Numbered from the stretch's first letter, positions 1 through 8,374 are shown. The stretch: DNA of 34,496 nt from Gordonibacter sp. An230 (GCF_002159915.1 NZ_NFJP01000034.1:1-34496); one strand, 5' to 3'. Translations and numbers: made by a program. Notes: a model not told the origin generated them from the letters alone.

Positions 1-1
1 C

Positions 2-781
2 GGCGCGTCCGGCGGCATCCTCGTGCAGGTCGCCCGCGGCGTGGCGTCGATCCTCATCTTCGCCATCGTGGTGCTGGCGAAGCGACGGCCCAGCCCCGTG
101 TACCGCGTGGGCCTCCTGGCCATGATCGCGGGCTTCATGCTCATGGCGTTTCTGTTCGGCACCGATCTGTTCTGGGTGTCGGGAGCCATCGTCATCGGTG
201 GATACACGATCCTCGACCTGCTCATCTGGGTGGCGTTCTCGCAGATAGCCTACGCGCAGTCGCGCGACGCGCTCAGAACCGTCGCGCTCATGCGGCTCAT
301 CGCGGTGCTGTGCTCGGCGGCGGGGGCCGCGATCGGCATCGCGCTCGTGGGCTTCGACGAGGCGCCGTCCGGAAACGTGGCCGCCGAGACGACCGTGGTC
401 GGCTACCTCGTGGTCATCGCCACGGTGCTGTTGCTGAGCAGCGAGGACATGTGGATGCTGTTCGGCCGCCCCCGCCCCGACGGCATGACAGGAGACGACA
501 GCGCAGGACGCGAAGCGCGCCTGGCCGCTTGGTTCGAGCGCATCGGGCTCACCGCGCGCGAGCGCGAGATCGCCTCCCTGCTGGCCTCCGGACGCACCCA
601 GCCGTGGATCGCCGAGCGCCTCGGCATCTCCGAGAACACCGTGGGCACCCACGTGCGCCACATCTACCAGAAGGCGGGCGTTCACGACCGCCAGCAGTTC
701 ATCGATCTCGCCTCCTCGCCTGATGAGACGCCATCACCCGAACCACGTGAGGTGCCCGAAAGCCTCACGGGAGACGCCTGA
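2..781 (+). CDS. LuxR-type membrane-anchored transcriptional regulator, 5'-truncated
   Basis: The gene runs in from the left edge; the frame is open from base 2, so the first GTG (position 23) need not be the start. The visible protein has about five hydrophobic membrane segments (roughly the first 150 residues), a short linker, and a C-terminal LuxR/GerE helix-turn-helix with LTAREREIASLLASGRT and ISENTVGTHVRHIYQKAG. It ends in a short Pro/Glu-rich tail. In Eggerthellaceae, regulators with a multi-pass N-terminal domain and a LuxR HTH commonly sit beside exported flavin reductases and are thought to sense the substrate. Here an FAD oxidoreductase follows 144 bp downstream on the same strand, which fits that pattern. 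No receiver domain is seen. The family call is firm; the ligand is unknown. Confidence 0.88.
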   Translation, partial: GASGGILVQVARGVASILIFAIVVLAKRRPSPVYRVGLLAMIAGFMLMAFLFGTDLFWVSGAIVIGGYTILDLLIWVAFSQIAYAQSRDALRTVALMRLIAVLCSAAGAAIGIALVGFDEAPSGNVAAETTVVGYLVVIATVLLLSSEDMWMLFGRPRPDGMTGDDSAGREARLAAWFERIGLTAREREIASLLASGRTQPWIAERLGISENTVGTHVRHIYQKAGVHDRQQFIDLASSPDETPSPEPREVPESLTGDA

Positions 782-925
782 TTTGCGAAAATACGGCGAT
801 TCGCGCGTTGTGCCGGCCGAGCCGAATCCCGCATCCTGACCTCGATGCGGCCACACGCCGCACGGCCCGTCGTCGCGGGCAGATGGAACACGGGTCCTCA
901 GGACCCCGAGGGAAGGGATGAAGCC

Positions 926-2626
926 ATGGACATCAATCGCAGAAGCTTCTTGAAGGGCGCGCTCGCCACCGGCGCCGCCGCTGCGGCGGCCGTCGCGCTG
1001 CCGGCTTGCAGCCCCGCCACGTCCTCCGACGCTGGCGGCGCGAACGCGAACGCAAGCTCGTCGGCGGGAGAGGCGGGCGCGAAGCACACGTGGGAGATCG
1101 CCCCCGAGCCCATCACGGACGTGGCCGAGACGCAGGACTTCGACGTGGTGGTCGTGGGCGCGGGCCTTGCGGGCATCAACGCCGCCGAGGCCGCCGCGCG
1201 CAACGGCGCCAAAACCGTGGTGATCGAGCGCAACACCACCATCTCCATGCGCGGCGTGGACGTGGGCTTCATCGGCGGCACGTGGCACGAGGAGAGCGGC
1301 CTTGACCTCGATCCCCGCGTCGCGGCGCGCTACCTGCACCAGGCGTCGCACCAGACCACGAACTACAACCTCATCTACGTGTGGGCGTCGCGCTCCGGCG
1401 AGGTGTTCGACTACATCAGGGACTTGGGCGCCAAAAACGGCGTGAGCATGGTGTCGGCGCTGTCCGGCACCGCGAAGTACGGCGTGTGGTCCACGCTGCC
1501 CGAGCAGTGGCGCGTCTACCCCGACGCCGTTTCGTTCGTGCGCGGCGGCGAGAAGTACGACTCCCGCGACGACGGCCAGCCGGTCAACGTGACGCTCGGC
1601 GAGCTCGTGTACAACTCCGCCGTGGACAACGGTGCCGAGTTCGTGTTCGAGGCGCGCGCCGAGCAGCTCGTGGGCGACGCGGCCAGCGGCATCACCGGCG
1701 TCATCGCCACCACGAAGGACGGCAAGCACGTGCAGTACAACGCCTCGAAGGGCGTCATCCTGGCCACGGGCGACATCGGCGGCAACCAGGAGATGATCGA
1801 CGCGTTCTGCCCCATCTCCAACCGCTCGGACGCAAACGTGTACGCCCCGACCGGCTTCAACAACGGAGACGGCCTGATCATGGGCGCCTGGGCCGGCGCC
1901 GCGCTGTCGAAGAGCCCCGCCGCTCCGATGATCCACCAGTTCACGCTGGACTCGCTCGAGTTCAACCTCACGTCGTTCATCATGTGCTGGCTCGCCGTGA
2001 ACGCCAACGGGGAGCGCTACGGCGCCGAGATGCCCTTCGAGCCCATGCTGACGAACGCGCGCATGAATACCCCCGGCAACGTGGCGTGGTCGCTCTTCGA
2101 CAGCGACTACGAGACGTACCTCATGCAGCAGCAGCCCGAGCGCTTCGACCGTTTCACCGACGGCTTGGCCGAGGTCATGGAGAAGTGGCTTGACGAAGGC
2201 AAGCTCTTCAAAGCCGACACGCTCGACGAGCTGGCCGCGCAGATCGACGTTCCCGCCGACGCCCTCAAGGCCACGGTCGAGCGCTACAACAGCATGGCCG
2301 AAGCGGGCGAGGACGTCGACTTCAACGTGCCCGCGCAGTTCCTCTGCCCGGTGAGGACCGCCCCGTTCTACGCGACGAAGAACGTGTGCTCGACGCTCAC
2401 CATCCCGTTCGGCCTCCATGTGAACGCCGACTCCCAGGTGCTCACCGCCGAGGACGAGCCCATCGCCGGCCTGTTCGCCATCGGCAACGTGCAGGGCGAC
2501 TTCTTCGGCAACGACTACCCCGTGCACTGCCCCGGCGTGAGCCATGGCCGCTGCGTGACGTTCGGCCAGCTCGTGGGCGAGGCGTGCGCGAAGGGCACGA
2601 CCATCGGCGAGCTCGACTTCTCCTAG
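926..2626 (+). CDS. Tat-exported FAD-dependent oxidoreductase (fumarate reductase / ketosteroid dehydrogenase flavoprotein superfamily)
   Basis: 566 residues. The ATG at 926 is chosen because GAGGGAAGGG lies about 9 nt upstream and the protein then opens with a Tat signal (NRRSFLKG, residues 4-11), an alanine-rich hydrophobic stretch and a possible lipobox ending at Cys28 (LPAC). It would thus be folded with FAD inside the cell, exported, and perhaps lipid-anchored. The Rossmann motif GAGLAG is at residues 78-83, followed by an acidic residue in VVIERN. The C-terminus (PGVSHGRCVTFGQL) closes the FAD site. No haem-binding CxxCH domain is present, so electrons must come from a partner not seen here. 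The HHTMGG active-site segment of fumarate reductases is replaced by a His-less stretch (STLTIPFGL), so fumarate is an unlikely substrate. It is probably controlled by the LuxR-type gene upstream. Confidence 0.88.
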   Translation: MDINRRSFLKGALATGAAAAAAVALPACSPATSSDAGGANANASSSAGEAGAKHTWEIAPEPITDVAETQDFDVVVVGAGLAGINAAEAAARNGAKTVVIERNTTISMRGVDVGFIGGTWHEESGLDLDPRVAARYLHQASHQTTNYNLIYVWASRSGEVFDYIRDLGAKNGVSMVSALSGTAKYGVWSTLPEQWRVYPDAVSFVRGGEKYDSRDDGQPVNVTLGELVYNSAVDNGAEFVFEARAEQLVGDAASGITGVIATTKDGKHVQYNASKGVILATGDIGGNQEMIDAFCPISNRSDANVYAPTGFNNGDGLIMGAWAGAALSKSPAAPMIHQFTLDSLEFNLTSFIMCWLAVNANGERYGAEMPFEPMLTNARMNTPGNVAWSLFDSDYETYLMQQQPERFDRFTDGLAEVMEKWLDEGKLFKADTLDELAAQIDVPADALKATVERYNSMAEAGEDVDFNVPAQFLCPVRTAPFYATKNVCSTLTIPFGLHVNADSQVLTAEDEPIAGLFAIGNVQGDFFGNDYPVHCPGVSHGRCVTFGQLVGEACAKGTTIGELDFS

Positions 2627-2639
2627 CCGCCTTCGCGGC

Positions 2640-2675
2640 GCGAGGAGGCGATTCCCCTCCCTCCCGCCTCCTCGC
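2640..2675 (+). other. Stem-loop after the flavoprotein gene
   Basis: An 11-bp perfect inverted repeat, GCGAGGAGGCG (2640-2650) and its complement (2665-2675), with a 14-nt pyrimidine-rich loop. It lies directly before the terminator hairpin and may stabilise the mRNA 3' end. There is no T-tract of its own. Confidence 0.5.
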
Positions 2676-2708
2676 AAGGGCCGGACGCCGTGCGCGTCCG
2701 GCCCTTTT
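2676..2708 (+). terminator. Rho-independent terminator of the flavoprotein gene
   Basis: A 13-bp stem (AAGGGCCGGACGC at 2676-2688, complement at 2694-2706) has a 5-nt loop and ends in TTTT (2705-2708). It begins 50 bp after the stop codon at 2626. Confidence 0.85.
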
Positions 2709-2715
2709 CGCGAGC

Positions 2716-2875
2716 GCGCACCTGGACTTCCGCGCGCCTGGGCTGCCTCGCATCTGAGCCGCCGTACATCTGGGCTTCCGCACGCCTGTGCTACCGCGCG
2801 CCTGGACCGCCGCGCGCCCAGGCCGCCGCACATCTAGGCTGCCTCGCGTCCGCGCTGCCGCGCGTCTGGCCGCGG
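2716..2875. repeat. 16-bp imperfect tandem repeat, about ten units
   Basis: Ten consecutive 16-bp units can be laid out without indels, close to GCGCGCCTGGGCTGCC. Units differ by a few substitutions; the last one is the weakest. A 16-bp period is not a multiple of 3, so it is not a protein repeat. It fills most of the 410-bp gap between the flavoprotein terminator and the next gene. The rest of that gap (2876-3020) shows nothing recognisable. Confidence 0.75.
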
Positions 2876-3036
2876 CCCGCCTCCTCGCATGCGGCCCCGC
2901 ACGCAGCAGCGCACCGCAAGCGCGCGAACGCCCGCACCCCCTCCGGCACCGCGCGCCTCCCCGAACCCGACCCGCGCCGTCGGGCGGGTGGAAGCGCGGT
3001 ATCATAAGCGGGTCAGTCTCATGAGAGGAGCCCGCT

Positions 3037-3468
3037 TTGAACGATACCGCCGACCTCGTCGCACGCGCCCTTGCGCTGCACGACCGCAACTTCAACTGCG
3101 CCCAATGCGTCGTCTGCGCGCTCGCGCCGCGTCTGGGCGCCGACGAGGACGTCTGCTTCCGCGCATCCGAAGGGCTTGGCCGGGGGATGGGCGGCATGAG
3201 CGAGACGTGCGGAGCCGTCTCGGGCGGCGCGATGGCCATCGGCCTCGCAACCAGCAACGGCGCGGCCGACCCCACCAGCAAAGAGCTCACGTACCGCTAC
3301 GTGCGCCGCCTCGTCGAGGCGTTCCGCGCGAAGAACGGCTCCACCATCTGCGCCGACCTCAAAGGCGAGCGCACGGGCGCGCCGCTTCGCAGCTGCAGCG
3401 GCTGCATCGAGGACGGCGTGGCCCTCGCCGCCGGACTGCTCGACGAGTTGCACGCGCACGCCCGATGA
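3037..3468 (+). CDS. C_GCAxxG_C_C family protein (small cysteine-rich, probably redox or metal-binding)
   Basis: 143 residues, starting at a TTG. That start is set by GAGAGGAG six nucleotides upstream (3023-3030) and by family homology beginning almost at once. Visible signatures are FNCAQCVVCALAP near residue 20 (Cys21, 24, 27), the glycine-rich GMGGMSETCGAVSGG in the middle, and a C-terminal cysteine cluster STICADLKG and RSCSGCIEDG. The C_GCAxxG_C_C family is typical of anaerobes and has no firmly established reaction; conserved cysteines suggest metal or redox chemistry. It stands alone between a forward terminator and the convergent ABC pair. Family assignment is good, function unknown. 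Confidence 0.85.
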   Translation: MNDTADLVARALALHDRNFNCAQCVVCALAPRLGADEDVCFRASEGLGRGMGGMSETCGAVSGGAMAIGLATSNGAADPTSKELTYRYVRRLVEAFRAKNGSTICADLKGERTGAPLRSCSGCIEDGVALAAGLLDELHAHAR

Positions 3469-3586
3469 TCGCCCTCGGCCCGTCGTCCGTGCTCGCGGCC
3501 TTCCGCTCGCTCGCCTTCGCTCCCCCGCACCCGTCTCGGCCCGCCGGCGCGCCCATCGCGCCCGCCCGCCCCGCCGCGCCGACCGC

Positions 3587-5425
3587 CTACGGCCGCGGAA
3601 CATCGCCCCCAAGCCGCCACTCGCCGGCACGCTGCTGCTCGAACCACATGCCGGCGTACAGGCCGCCCGCCGCCACAAGCTCGTCATGCGTGCCGCTCTC
3701 CGCGACGACCCCGCCATCCACCACCACGATGCGCGCGGCGCTGCGGACGGACCTCAGACGATGGGCGATCACGACCACCGTCTTGTCGCGCACGAGCTCG
3801 GCGACGGCCCGTTGGACGAGCACTTCGTTTTGCGGATCGAGCGACGCCGTCGCCTCGTCGAGCAGCACGATGGGCGCGTCCTTCAAAAGCGCGCGGGCGA
3901 TGGAGATGCGCTGCTTCTCGCCGCCCGAGAGCGTGCAGCCGCCCTCGCCGACCACCGTGTCGAAGCCCTGGGGCAGCCGCTCGATGAACTCGAGGCACGC
4001 CGCACGGCGGGCCGCATCGCGCACCTCCTCGTCGGTGGCCCCCTCGCGCCCCATGCGGATGTTCTCCGCTATGGTGTCCTGGAACAGATACACGTCTTGG
4101 AACACGATGCTCACGCGCGAAAGCAGCGCGTCTGCGCCCATGCGCTTAAGCGGCACGCCGCCGAGGCGCACCTCGCCTGCGCGCGGATCCCAGAACCGGG
4201 CCATAAGCCGCACGACCGTCGACTTGCCCGAGCCCGAGCGCCCCACGAGGGCGGTCATGCCGCCCTGCGGCGCTTCGAGGGAAAGCCCGCGCAGCACGTC
4301 GTCCGGCGCGCCTTGCGCGGCCTTCGCCCCCGGCGCCGCATCGGCGTCCGGGCGCTCCTTTCCCGGCGCGCCGTAGCCGAACACGACCTCCTCGAACGCG
4401 TAGTCGAACCCCTGCGCCGCGCGCCGCTTCTCCAAAGCCGGCTCGGAAAGCTCGGGCTCGTCGAGCACCGCGTCGATGCGCCGCGCCGCCTTGTCGGCAT
4501 GCGAGAAGTCGGACAGGAAATAGACCAGCGAGATCACCGGCTCGTACAGATTCAGCGCGACCAGCAGAAACACCATGAAGGAGAACGGATGGAGCGCGCC
4601 CTGCGACAGAAGGGCCGTGCCCGCGGCCATCACCACGCCGATGCCGCACGACAGCACGAGCCGTCCGAACACGGCCACGGGACGCGAGGCCGCCTCCTTC
4701 TTGATGGACACGCGCCGCAGCTCATCGAAGCTGCGCTCGAGCGCGGCGAACTGCTCGCCCGCCAAGCCGAACGCTTTGAGCGTGCGGATGCCGCGCGCGT
4801 ACTCGATGCTGCGCGCGTCGCTTTCCCGCAAGGCGCGCGCCATCTCGTCTGAGACGCGCGAGAGCCCCCGAAACCCCAGATAGAGAAACGGAAGCGCCAG
4901 CGGCACCACCGCAAGCGTCGCAGCGGCCATGCGCACGTCGAACACGGCGAGGAACACCGAGAACACCGCGAGCCTCGTGAGGATGCACCCCGCCTGCGAC
5001 AAAAGCTCGCCGCCGTAGTTCTCCACGGTGCGATAGTCGCGCAGAAGCACCGAGGTCAAATCGCCCGCATCGCGCTCGCTGTAGAAGCCCATCGGCAGCC
5101 GCCTGAGCTTCTCGCCCATCGCAAGGCGCGCCTCGAGCACGATGTCGGCCGTTCCCGCGCAGGTCAGAATGTATATCTTGCGAGAAGAGAGGTACGACAG
5201 CGCAAGCTGGGCCGCAAGCGCGACGAGGCAGAGCGCAAGCGCGCGGACGTCGAGCGTCGATCCCGGATCGGCGATGGGGCCCATCAGCACGTACACCGCC
5301 GCCACCATGATGCCCGTCGGCAGCGAGCTGACCATCGAATCGAGGATGCGCCATCCGACCATCGCGCAGTAGTTTTTAGGCCTCCTGAGCGTCAGGCGGT
5401 CGAGCGATTCTGCAAGGCTACCCAC
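3587..5425 (-). CDS. Exporter-fold ABC transporter, second subunit of pair A
   Basis: 612 residues, one TMD plus one NBD. The GTG at 5425 is chosen because GGAAGGAGG lies 6 nt upstream and the start overlaps the stop of the upstream partner by 8 nt (translational coupling). The membrane domain covers roughly residues 15-310. The NBD has Walker A GRSGSGKST (about residue 398), Q-loop VFQDVYLFQD, signature LSGGEKQR (about 500), Walker B with catalytic Glu in IVLLDEATASLD, and H-loop IAHRLR. All ATPase elements look intact. It should form a heterodimer with the 5418-7409 product. This fold is used by drug exporters but also by siderophore importers such as YbtPQ and IrtAB; the iron-rich context favours the latter, as inference. 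Confidence 0.88.
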   Translation of the reverse strand: MGSLAESLDRLTLRRPKNYCAMVGWRILDSMVSSLPTGIMVAAVYVLMGPIADPGSTLDVRALALCLVALAAQLALSYLSSRKIYILTCAGTADIVLEARLAMGEKLRRLPMGFYSERDAGDLTSVLLRDYRTVENYGGELLSQAGCILTRLAVFSVFLAVFDVRMAAATLAVVPLALPFLYLGFRGLSRVSDEMARALRESDARSIEYARGIRTLKAFGLAGEQFAALERSFDELRRVSIKKEAASRPVAVFGRLVLSCGIGVVMAAGTALLSQGALHPFSFMVFLLVALNLYEPVISLVYFLSDFSHADKAARRIDAVLDEPELSEPALEKRRAAQGFDYAFEEVVFGYGAPGKERPDADAAPGAKAAQGAPDDVLRGLSLEAPQGGMTALVGRSGSGKSTVVRLMARFWDPRAGEVRLGGVPLKRMGADALLSRVSIVFQDVYLFQDTIAENIRMGREGATDEEVRDAARRAACLEFIERLPQGFDTVVGEGGCTLSGGEKQRISIARALLKDAPIVLLDEATASLDPQNEVLVQRAVAELVRDKTVVVIAHRLRSVRSAARIVVVDGGVVAESGTHDELVAAGGLYAGMWFEQQRAGEWRLGGDVPRP

Positions 5426-7409
5426 GACGATCCTCCTTCCCTGCGGCCATGTCCCACGCGTCGCGCCGCTCGTTCGCCTCGACCATCCGACGATACAGCG
5501 CGTTCTTTCGCACGAGCGCATCGTGCGGGCCCTGCGCCGCAAGCCGGCCCTCGTCCATCACGAGGATGCGGTCTGCGGCTTCGACGGTCTTCAGGCGATG
5601 GGCGATGATGAGCACGGTCTTGTCCCGTGCAAGCCGCGCGAACGCCTGCTGGATCCTCCCCTCGTTCTCGGCGTCGGCGTAGGCCGTGGCCTCGTCGAGC
5701 ACCACGATGGGCGCGTCTTTCAGAAACACGCGCGCGATGGCCACGCGTTGCGCCTCGCCGCCCGACAGGTACGTGCCGCCCGGCCCGATGCGCGTGTCAA
5801 GGCCCTCGGGCAGGCGCGCCACCACGTCGTCGATGCACGCCGCCCGCACCGCCGCAAGCACCTCGTCGCGCGTGGCGACCTCGTTTCCCATGCGGATGTT
5901 CGCCTCCAGCGTGTCGGCCAGCAAGAAGGTGTCCTGGAACACGAACGACACGGTGTCGGAAAGGCGCTGGGACGAGAGCTCGCGGACGTCCACGCCGCCC
6001 ACGCGCACCGCGCCCTCATCCGCGTCGAAGAACCGCAGGATGAGCGCCGCGATGGTCGACTTGCCGCCGCCGGAAGGGCCCACGAGGCCCGTGACGCTGC
6101 CGGAGGGGAGCCGAAAGCTCACGTCGTCGAGCGCCCGCGGCCCGTCCGGCCCCGCATACGAGAAGGACACCTGGGAGAACTCCACGCTCGCGTCTTGCGG
6201 CTCGCGCGGCTCGGCGGGCTCGGCGAGATCGGGATAGTCGAGGATCTCGTCGATGCGCTCGACCGCTGCGTTCACGCCGCTCATCGTCACCGTCTGGGTG
6301 ATCATCTGCAAGACGGGCTCTTTCATCCCCGCCCCCACGAGGAAGAACAGAAGCACGGTGGACACGAAGCGCGCGTAGGACTGCCCGTCGGCCGAGACGC
6401 CGGGCAGGACGAGCAGCACCGCGACGAGCAGGCACAGCATCTGAGCGCCGATGGCCGCGTACATCCTGCCCATGCCCGAAGCGTTGAAGTACGTCGCCCA
6501 TTTGATGTTGCCCACGTACTCGCGCGCGTCGGCCTCGAAGCGCCGAAACGCCGAAAGGCTGCGGTTGAACACCTTCACCACCGACATGCCGTGCACGTAC
6601 TCCACCGTGGTGCCCTCCAACGTCTCGCCGGACGCGCGCATAGCCGCCTGGCACGCCGCCCCCTCCGGCGTCGCAAGAGCGCGTCCCATCAGGATGAACG
6701 CCGCCACGATGGGGATGACGAGCGCGAGCGCGAGCCGCCAGTCCACCGCGAGCAGACACGCGATGGCCACAAGGGGAAGCGAGGCGGCCGACGCGGCGTC
6801 GGCCAGATGGTGCGCCACGAAGCCCTCGATCTGCTCGACGTCGGCGCTCATCACCTTCTTCACCTCGCCCTGGCGCACGTCGGAGAAGAATCCGGAGGGC
6901 ACGCGCGCGAGCTTTCCCATAAGCTGCACGCGCACCTCGTACAGGATGTTGAACGCCGCCGTGTGCGCGAGCATCGTGGAGAGGTACATCGCGACGCCGT
7001 ACACCGCCGCAGCGGCCAGGGCACCGGCCGCAAGCGCGGCCATGAAGCGCCAATCGATGGAGGCCAAATCGTGGAAATGCATGACCACCTGGTCCATCAT
7101 GAAGTACACGAGGATGAAGGGCGAGAACCGCGCCGCCGACGCCGCGACGGCCAGCGCGACCGCGCCGACGAGCAGCCCGCGCTTGCGCCCCGCCAGCTCC
7201 ATGAGGCGCGCGAGGCCCTGCTTGCGCTTGGGGCGCGCGGACGGGGTGCCTGCGGCGGGGGCGGCATCTCTGCCGGAGCCGCCCGCGCCGGGGCTGGAGG
7301 CACCTGCGCCGGGGACGGACGGAGGATCCGCAGCCCTTTCGTAGAACGCGCGCTGCGCCTTCGAGAACACCGTCGAAAGCGCGGGACGCACCGCCGTCTT
7401 CGCCTTCAT
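5418..7409 (-). CDS. Exporter-fold ABC transporter, first subunit of pair A
   Basis: 663 residues; ATG at 7409 preceded by GGAAGGGAGCGGAGC. An N-terminal extension of about 75 residues, rich in Ala, Gly and Pro, precedes the six-helix membrane domain (about 80-380). The NBD has Walker A GPSGGGKST (about residue 447), Q-loop VFQDTFLLAD, signature LSGGEAQR (about 551), Walker B VVLDEATAYAD and H-loop IAHRLK. The D-loop reads AYAD rather than the usual SALD, as in the first subunits of pairs B and C in this window. It is first in a two-gene operon read away from the TetR gene at 7745, whose likely operators cover its promoter. Substrate unknown; siderophore uptake or drug export are both possible. 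Confidence 0.88.
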   Translation of the reverse strand: MKAKTAVRPALSTVFSKAQRAFYERAADPPSVPGAGASSPGAGGSGRDAAPAAGTPSARPKRKQGLARLMELAGRKRGLLVGAVALAVAASAARFSPFILVYFMMDQVVMHFHDLASIDWRFMAALAAGALAAAAVYGVAMYLSTMLAHTAAFNILYEVRVQLMGKLARVPSGFFSDVRQGEVKKVMSADVEQIEGFVAHHLADAASAASLPLVAIACLLAVDWRLALALVIPIVAAFILMGRALATPEGAACQAAMRASGETLEGTTVEYVHGMSVVKVFNRSLSAFRRFEADAREYVGNIKWATYFNASGMGRMYAAIGAQMLCLLVAVLLVLPGVSADGQSYARFVSTVLLFFLVGAGMKEPVLQMITQTVTMSGVNAAVERIDEILDYPDLAEPAEPREPQDASVEFSQVSFSYAGPDGPRALDDVSFRLPSGSVTGLVGPSGGGKSTIAALILRFFDADEGAVRVGGVDVRELSSQRLSDTVSFVFQDTFLLADTLEANIRMGNEVATRDEVLAAVRAACIDDVVARLPEGLDTRIGPGGTYLSGGEAQRVAIARVFLKDAPIVVLDEATAYADAENEGRIQQAFARLARDKTVLIIAHRLKTVEAADRILVMDEGRLAAQGPHDALVRKNALYRRMVEANERRDAWDMAAGKEDRRG

Positions 7410-7423
7410 GCTCCGCTCCCTTC

Positions 7424-7459
7424 CTTAAATGACCAATTTCTTAGTTTCAGTCATTTAAG
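7424..7459. promoter_or_regulatory. Operator 1 (inverted repeat) over the ABC pair A promoter
   Basis: Perfect 10-bp arms CTTAAATGAC (7424-7433) and GTCATTTAAG (7450-7459). The TGAC...GTCA half-sites span 24 bp. A minus-strand promoter with -35 TTGCCT (7485-7480), a 17-nt spacer and -10 TAACTT (7462-7457) overlaps the right arm, so binding would block transcription of the ABC genes. Likely target of the adjacent TetR protein. Confidence 0.7.
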
Positions 7460-7492
7460 TTAGCATACGATAACTTGCAAGGCAACGGGAAA

Positions 7493-7530
7493 ATGACCAT
7501 CTTTCAACTTTCGGTCATATAGGTTACGAT
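7493..7530 (+). promoter_or_regulatory. Operator 2 and promoter of the TetR gene
   Basis: ATGACC (7493-7498) and GGTCAT (7513-7518) form a second inverted repeat whose TGAC...GTCA half-sites also span 24 bp, with internal TTTC blocks like those of operator 1. A plus-strand promoter with TTTCAA (7502-7507), a 17-nt spacer and TACGAT (7525-7530) straddles the right arm. This layout suggests negative autoregulation by the TetR protein. Confidence 0.65.
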
Positions 7531-7566
7531 GGCACGGAGGACATCAGATGCCGCCAACCGTGCAGA

Positions 7567-7594
7567 AACAGATGTTTCACGTGAAACATCTGTT
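7567..7594. other. parS: parS centromere site 1 (ParB binding)
   Basis: The core TGTTTCACGTGAAACA (7573-7588) matches the chromosomal parS consensus exactly and lies in a 28-bp perfect palindrome. It sits in the leader between the TetR promoter and its ATG. ParB/Spo0J proteins load here and spread; Streptomyces uses the same GTTTCACGTGAAAC core. parA and parB are not in this window. Confidence 0.88.
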
Positions 7595-7744
7595 CGATGA
7601 AGGCACCGAGCCGAGAAAAACGGCTTCGCTCGCCCGTCGCGCCTCCGATCATGCGGCTCATCGCGTGGTCGAAGACGGCGTGCCTCGCGCGGTCGGACGA
7701 CGCCCTGCCCGCCGCGATGCGCACCCGACGACAAGGAGGACGCC

Positions 7745-8374
7745 ATGCCCGCGATATTCAACGAAGCCCGCCGCGCGGAGATACGCCAGAGCCTGCTTGC
7801 GGCGGGGTTCGACCTCATGAGGGAGCGCGGTCTGCGCCGGCTCACCATCGACGAGGTGACCAGCCGCGCGGGCATCGCGAAGGGGACGTTCTACAGCTTC
7901 TTCCCCTCCAAAGAGGAGTTCGTCTACCAGATCGTGGTCAAAGGGCGCACGCGCGTCGCGACGGAGCTCGAAGAGCTGGCCGACCGAGCCGGCGGGAAGA
8001 TCGACCGCGCGGCTTTCGAGAGCTGGCTTTCGCGCATGTGGCGCGACGGTGCCGAGCTGTACCGCGCTGTCGGCGTCGACGGCTGGCGCTACCTGAGCGA
8101 GAAATGGCCCCGCGAGCGCTCCTTCAGCCCCGATGTCGACCGAGAGGCATCCGAATGGATTCTCTCGAAGCTTGACGGCGTAAGCCCGCATGCGGACTGG
8201 CGAACGTTCGCGAACCTTCAGAAGGCCATCGCCATGCTCTACCTCAACGAAGAGAACGTGCACGCCGACGCGCTCGACGCCACAGTCGGCATCATCATCG
8301 ACGCCATGGCGCGCGCCCTCTTCGACCCCGAGCCCTCCTCCCCCGTCCCCGCGCCGCCATCGCAACCGCGCTGA
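7745..8374 (+). CDS. TetR/AcrR-family transcriptional regulator
   Basis: 209 residues; the ATG follows AAGGAGG by 6-7 nt. The N-terminal HTH is clear (LTIDEVTSRAGIAKGTFYSF, about residues 33-52, then FPSKEEF). The rest is a helical ligand-binding domain with no specific signature I recognise. It is divergent from ABC pair A, and two matched inverted repeats (7424-7459 and 7493-7518) lie over the two opposing promoters. It probably represses both itself and the ABC pair until a ligand binds. Its leader contains a parS site, so ParB spreading could also affect its expression. Confidence 0.9.
   Translation: MPAIFNEARRAEIRQSLLAAGFDLMRERGLRRLTIDEVTSRAGIAKGTFYSFFPSKEEFVYQIVVKGRTRVATELEELADRAGGKIDRAAFESWLSRMWRDGAELYRAVGVDGWRYLSEKWPRERSFSPDVDREASEWILSKLDGVSPHADWRTFANLQKAIAMLYLNEENVHADALDATVGIIIDAMARALFDPEPSSPVPAPPSQPR

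Noticed and set aside
746-769. Inverted repeat CGTGAGG ... CCTCACG as an operator of the flavoprotein gene
   Set aside because: It lies inside the 3' end of the LuxR-type gene, 157 bp or more from the start, and the arms are only 7 bp in GC-rich DNA; too weak to call.
734-2833. 699-codon open frame on the minus strand opposite the flavoprotein gene
   Set aside because: Arg/His/Val-rich shadow of the coding strand with no family motif or ribosome site.
2716-2875. Possible CRISPR array
   Set aside because: The 16-bp units are directly adjacent with no spacers, and no cas genes are present.
3587-7409. Pair A as a certain multidrug exporter
   Set aside because: The fold alone does not give direction; TetR control fits export but the shared D-loop pattern with the iron-linked pairs fits siderophore import. 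Left open.
5523-7463. 646-codon plus-strand frame antisense to ABC pair A
   Set aside because: His/Arg-rich shadow of the first ABC subunit.
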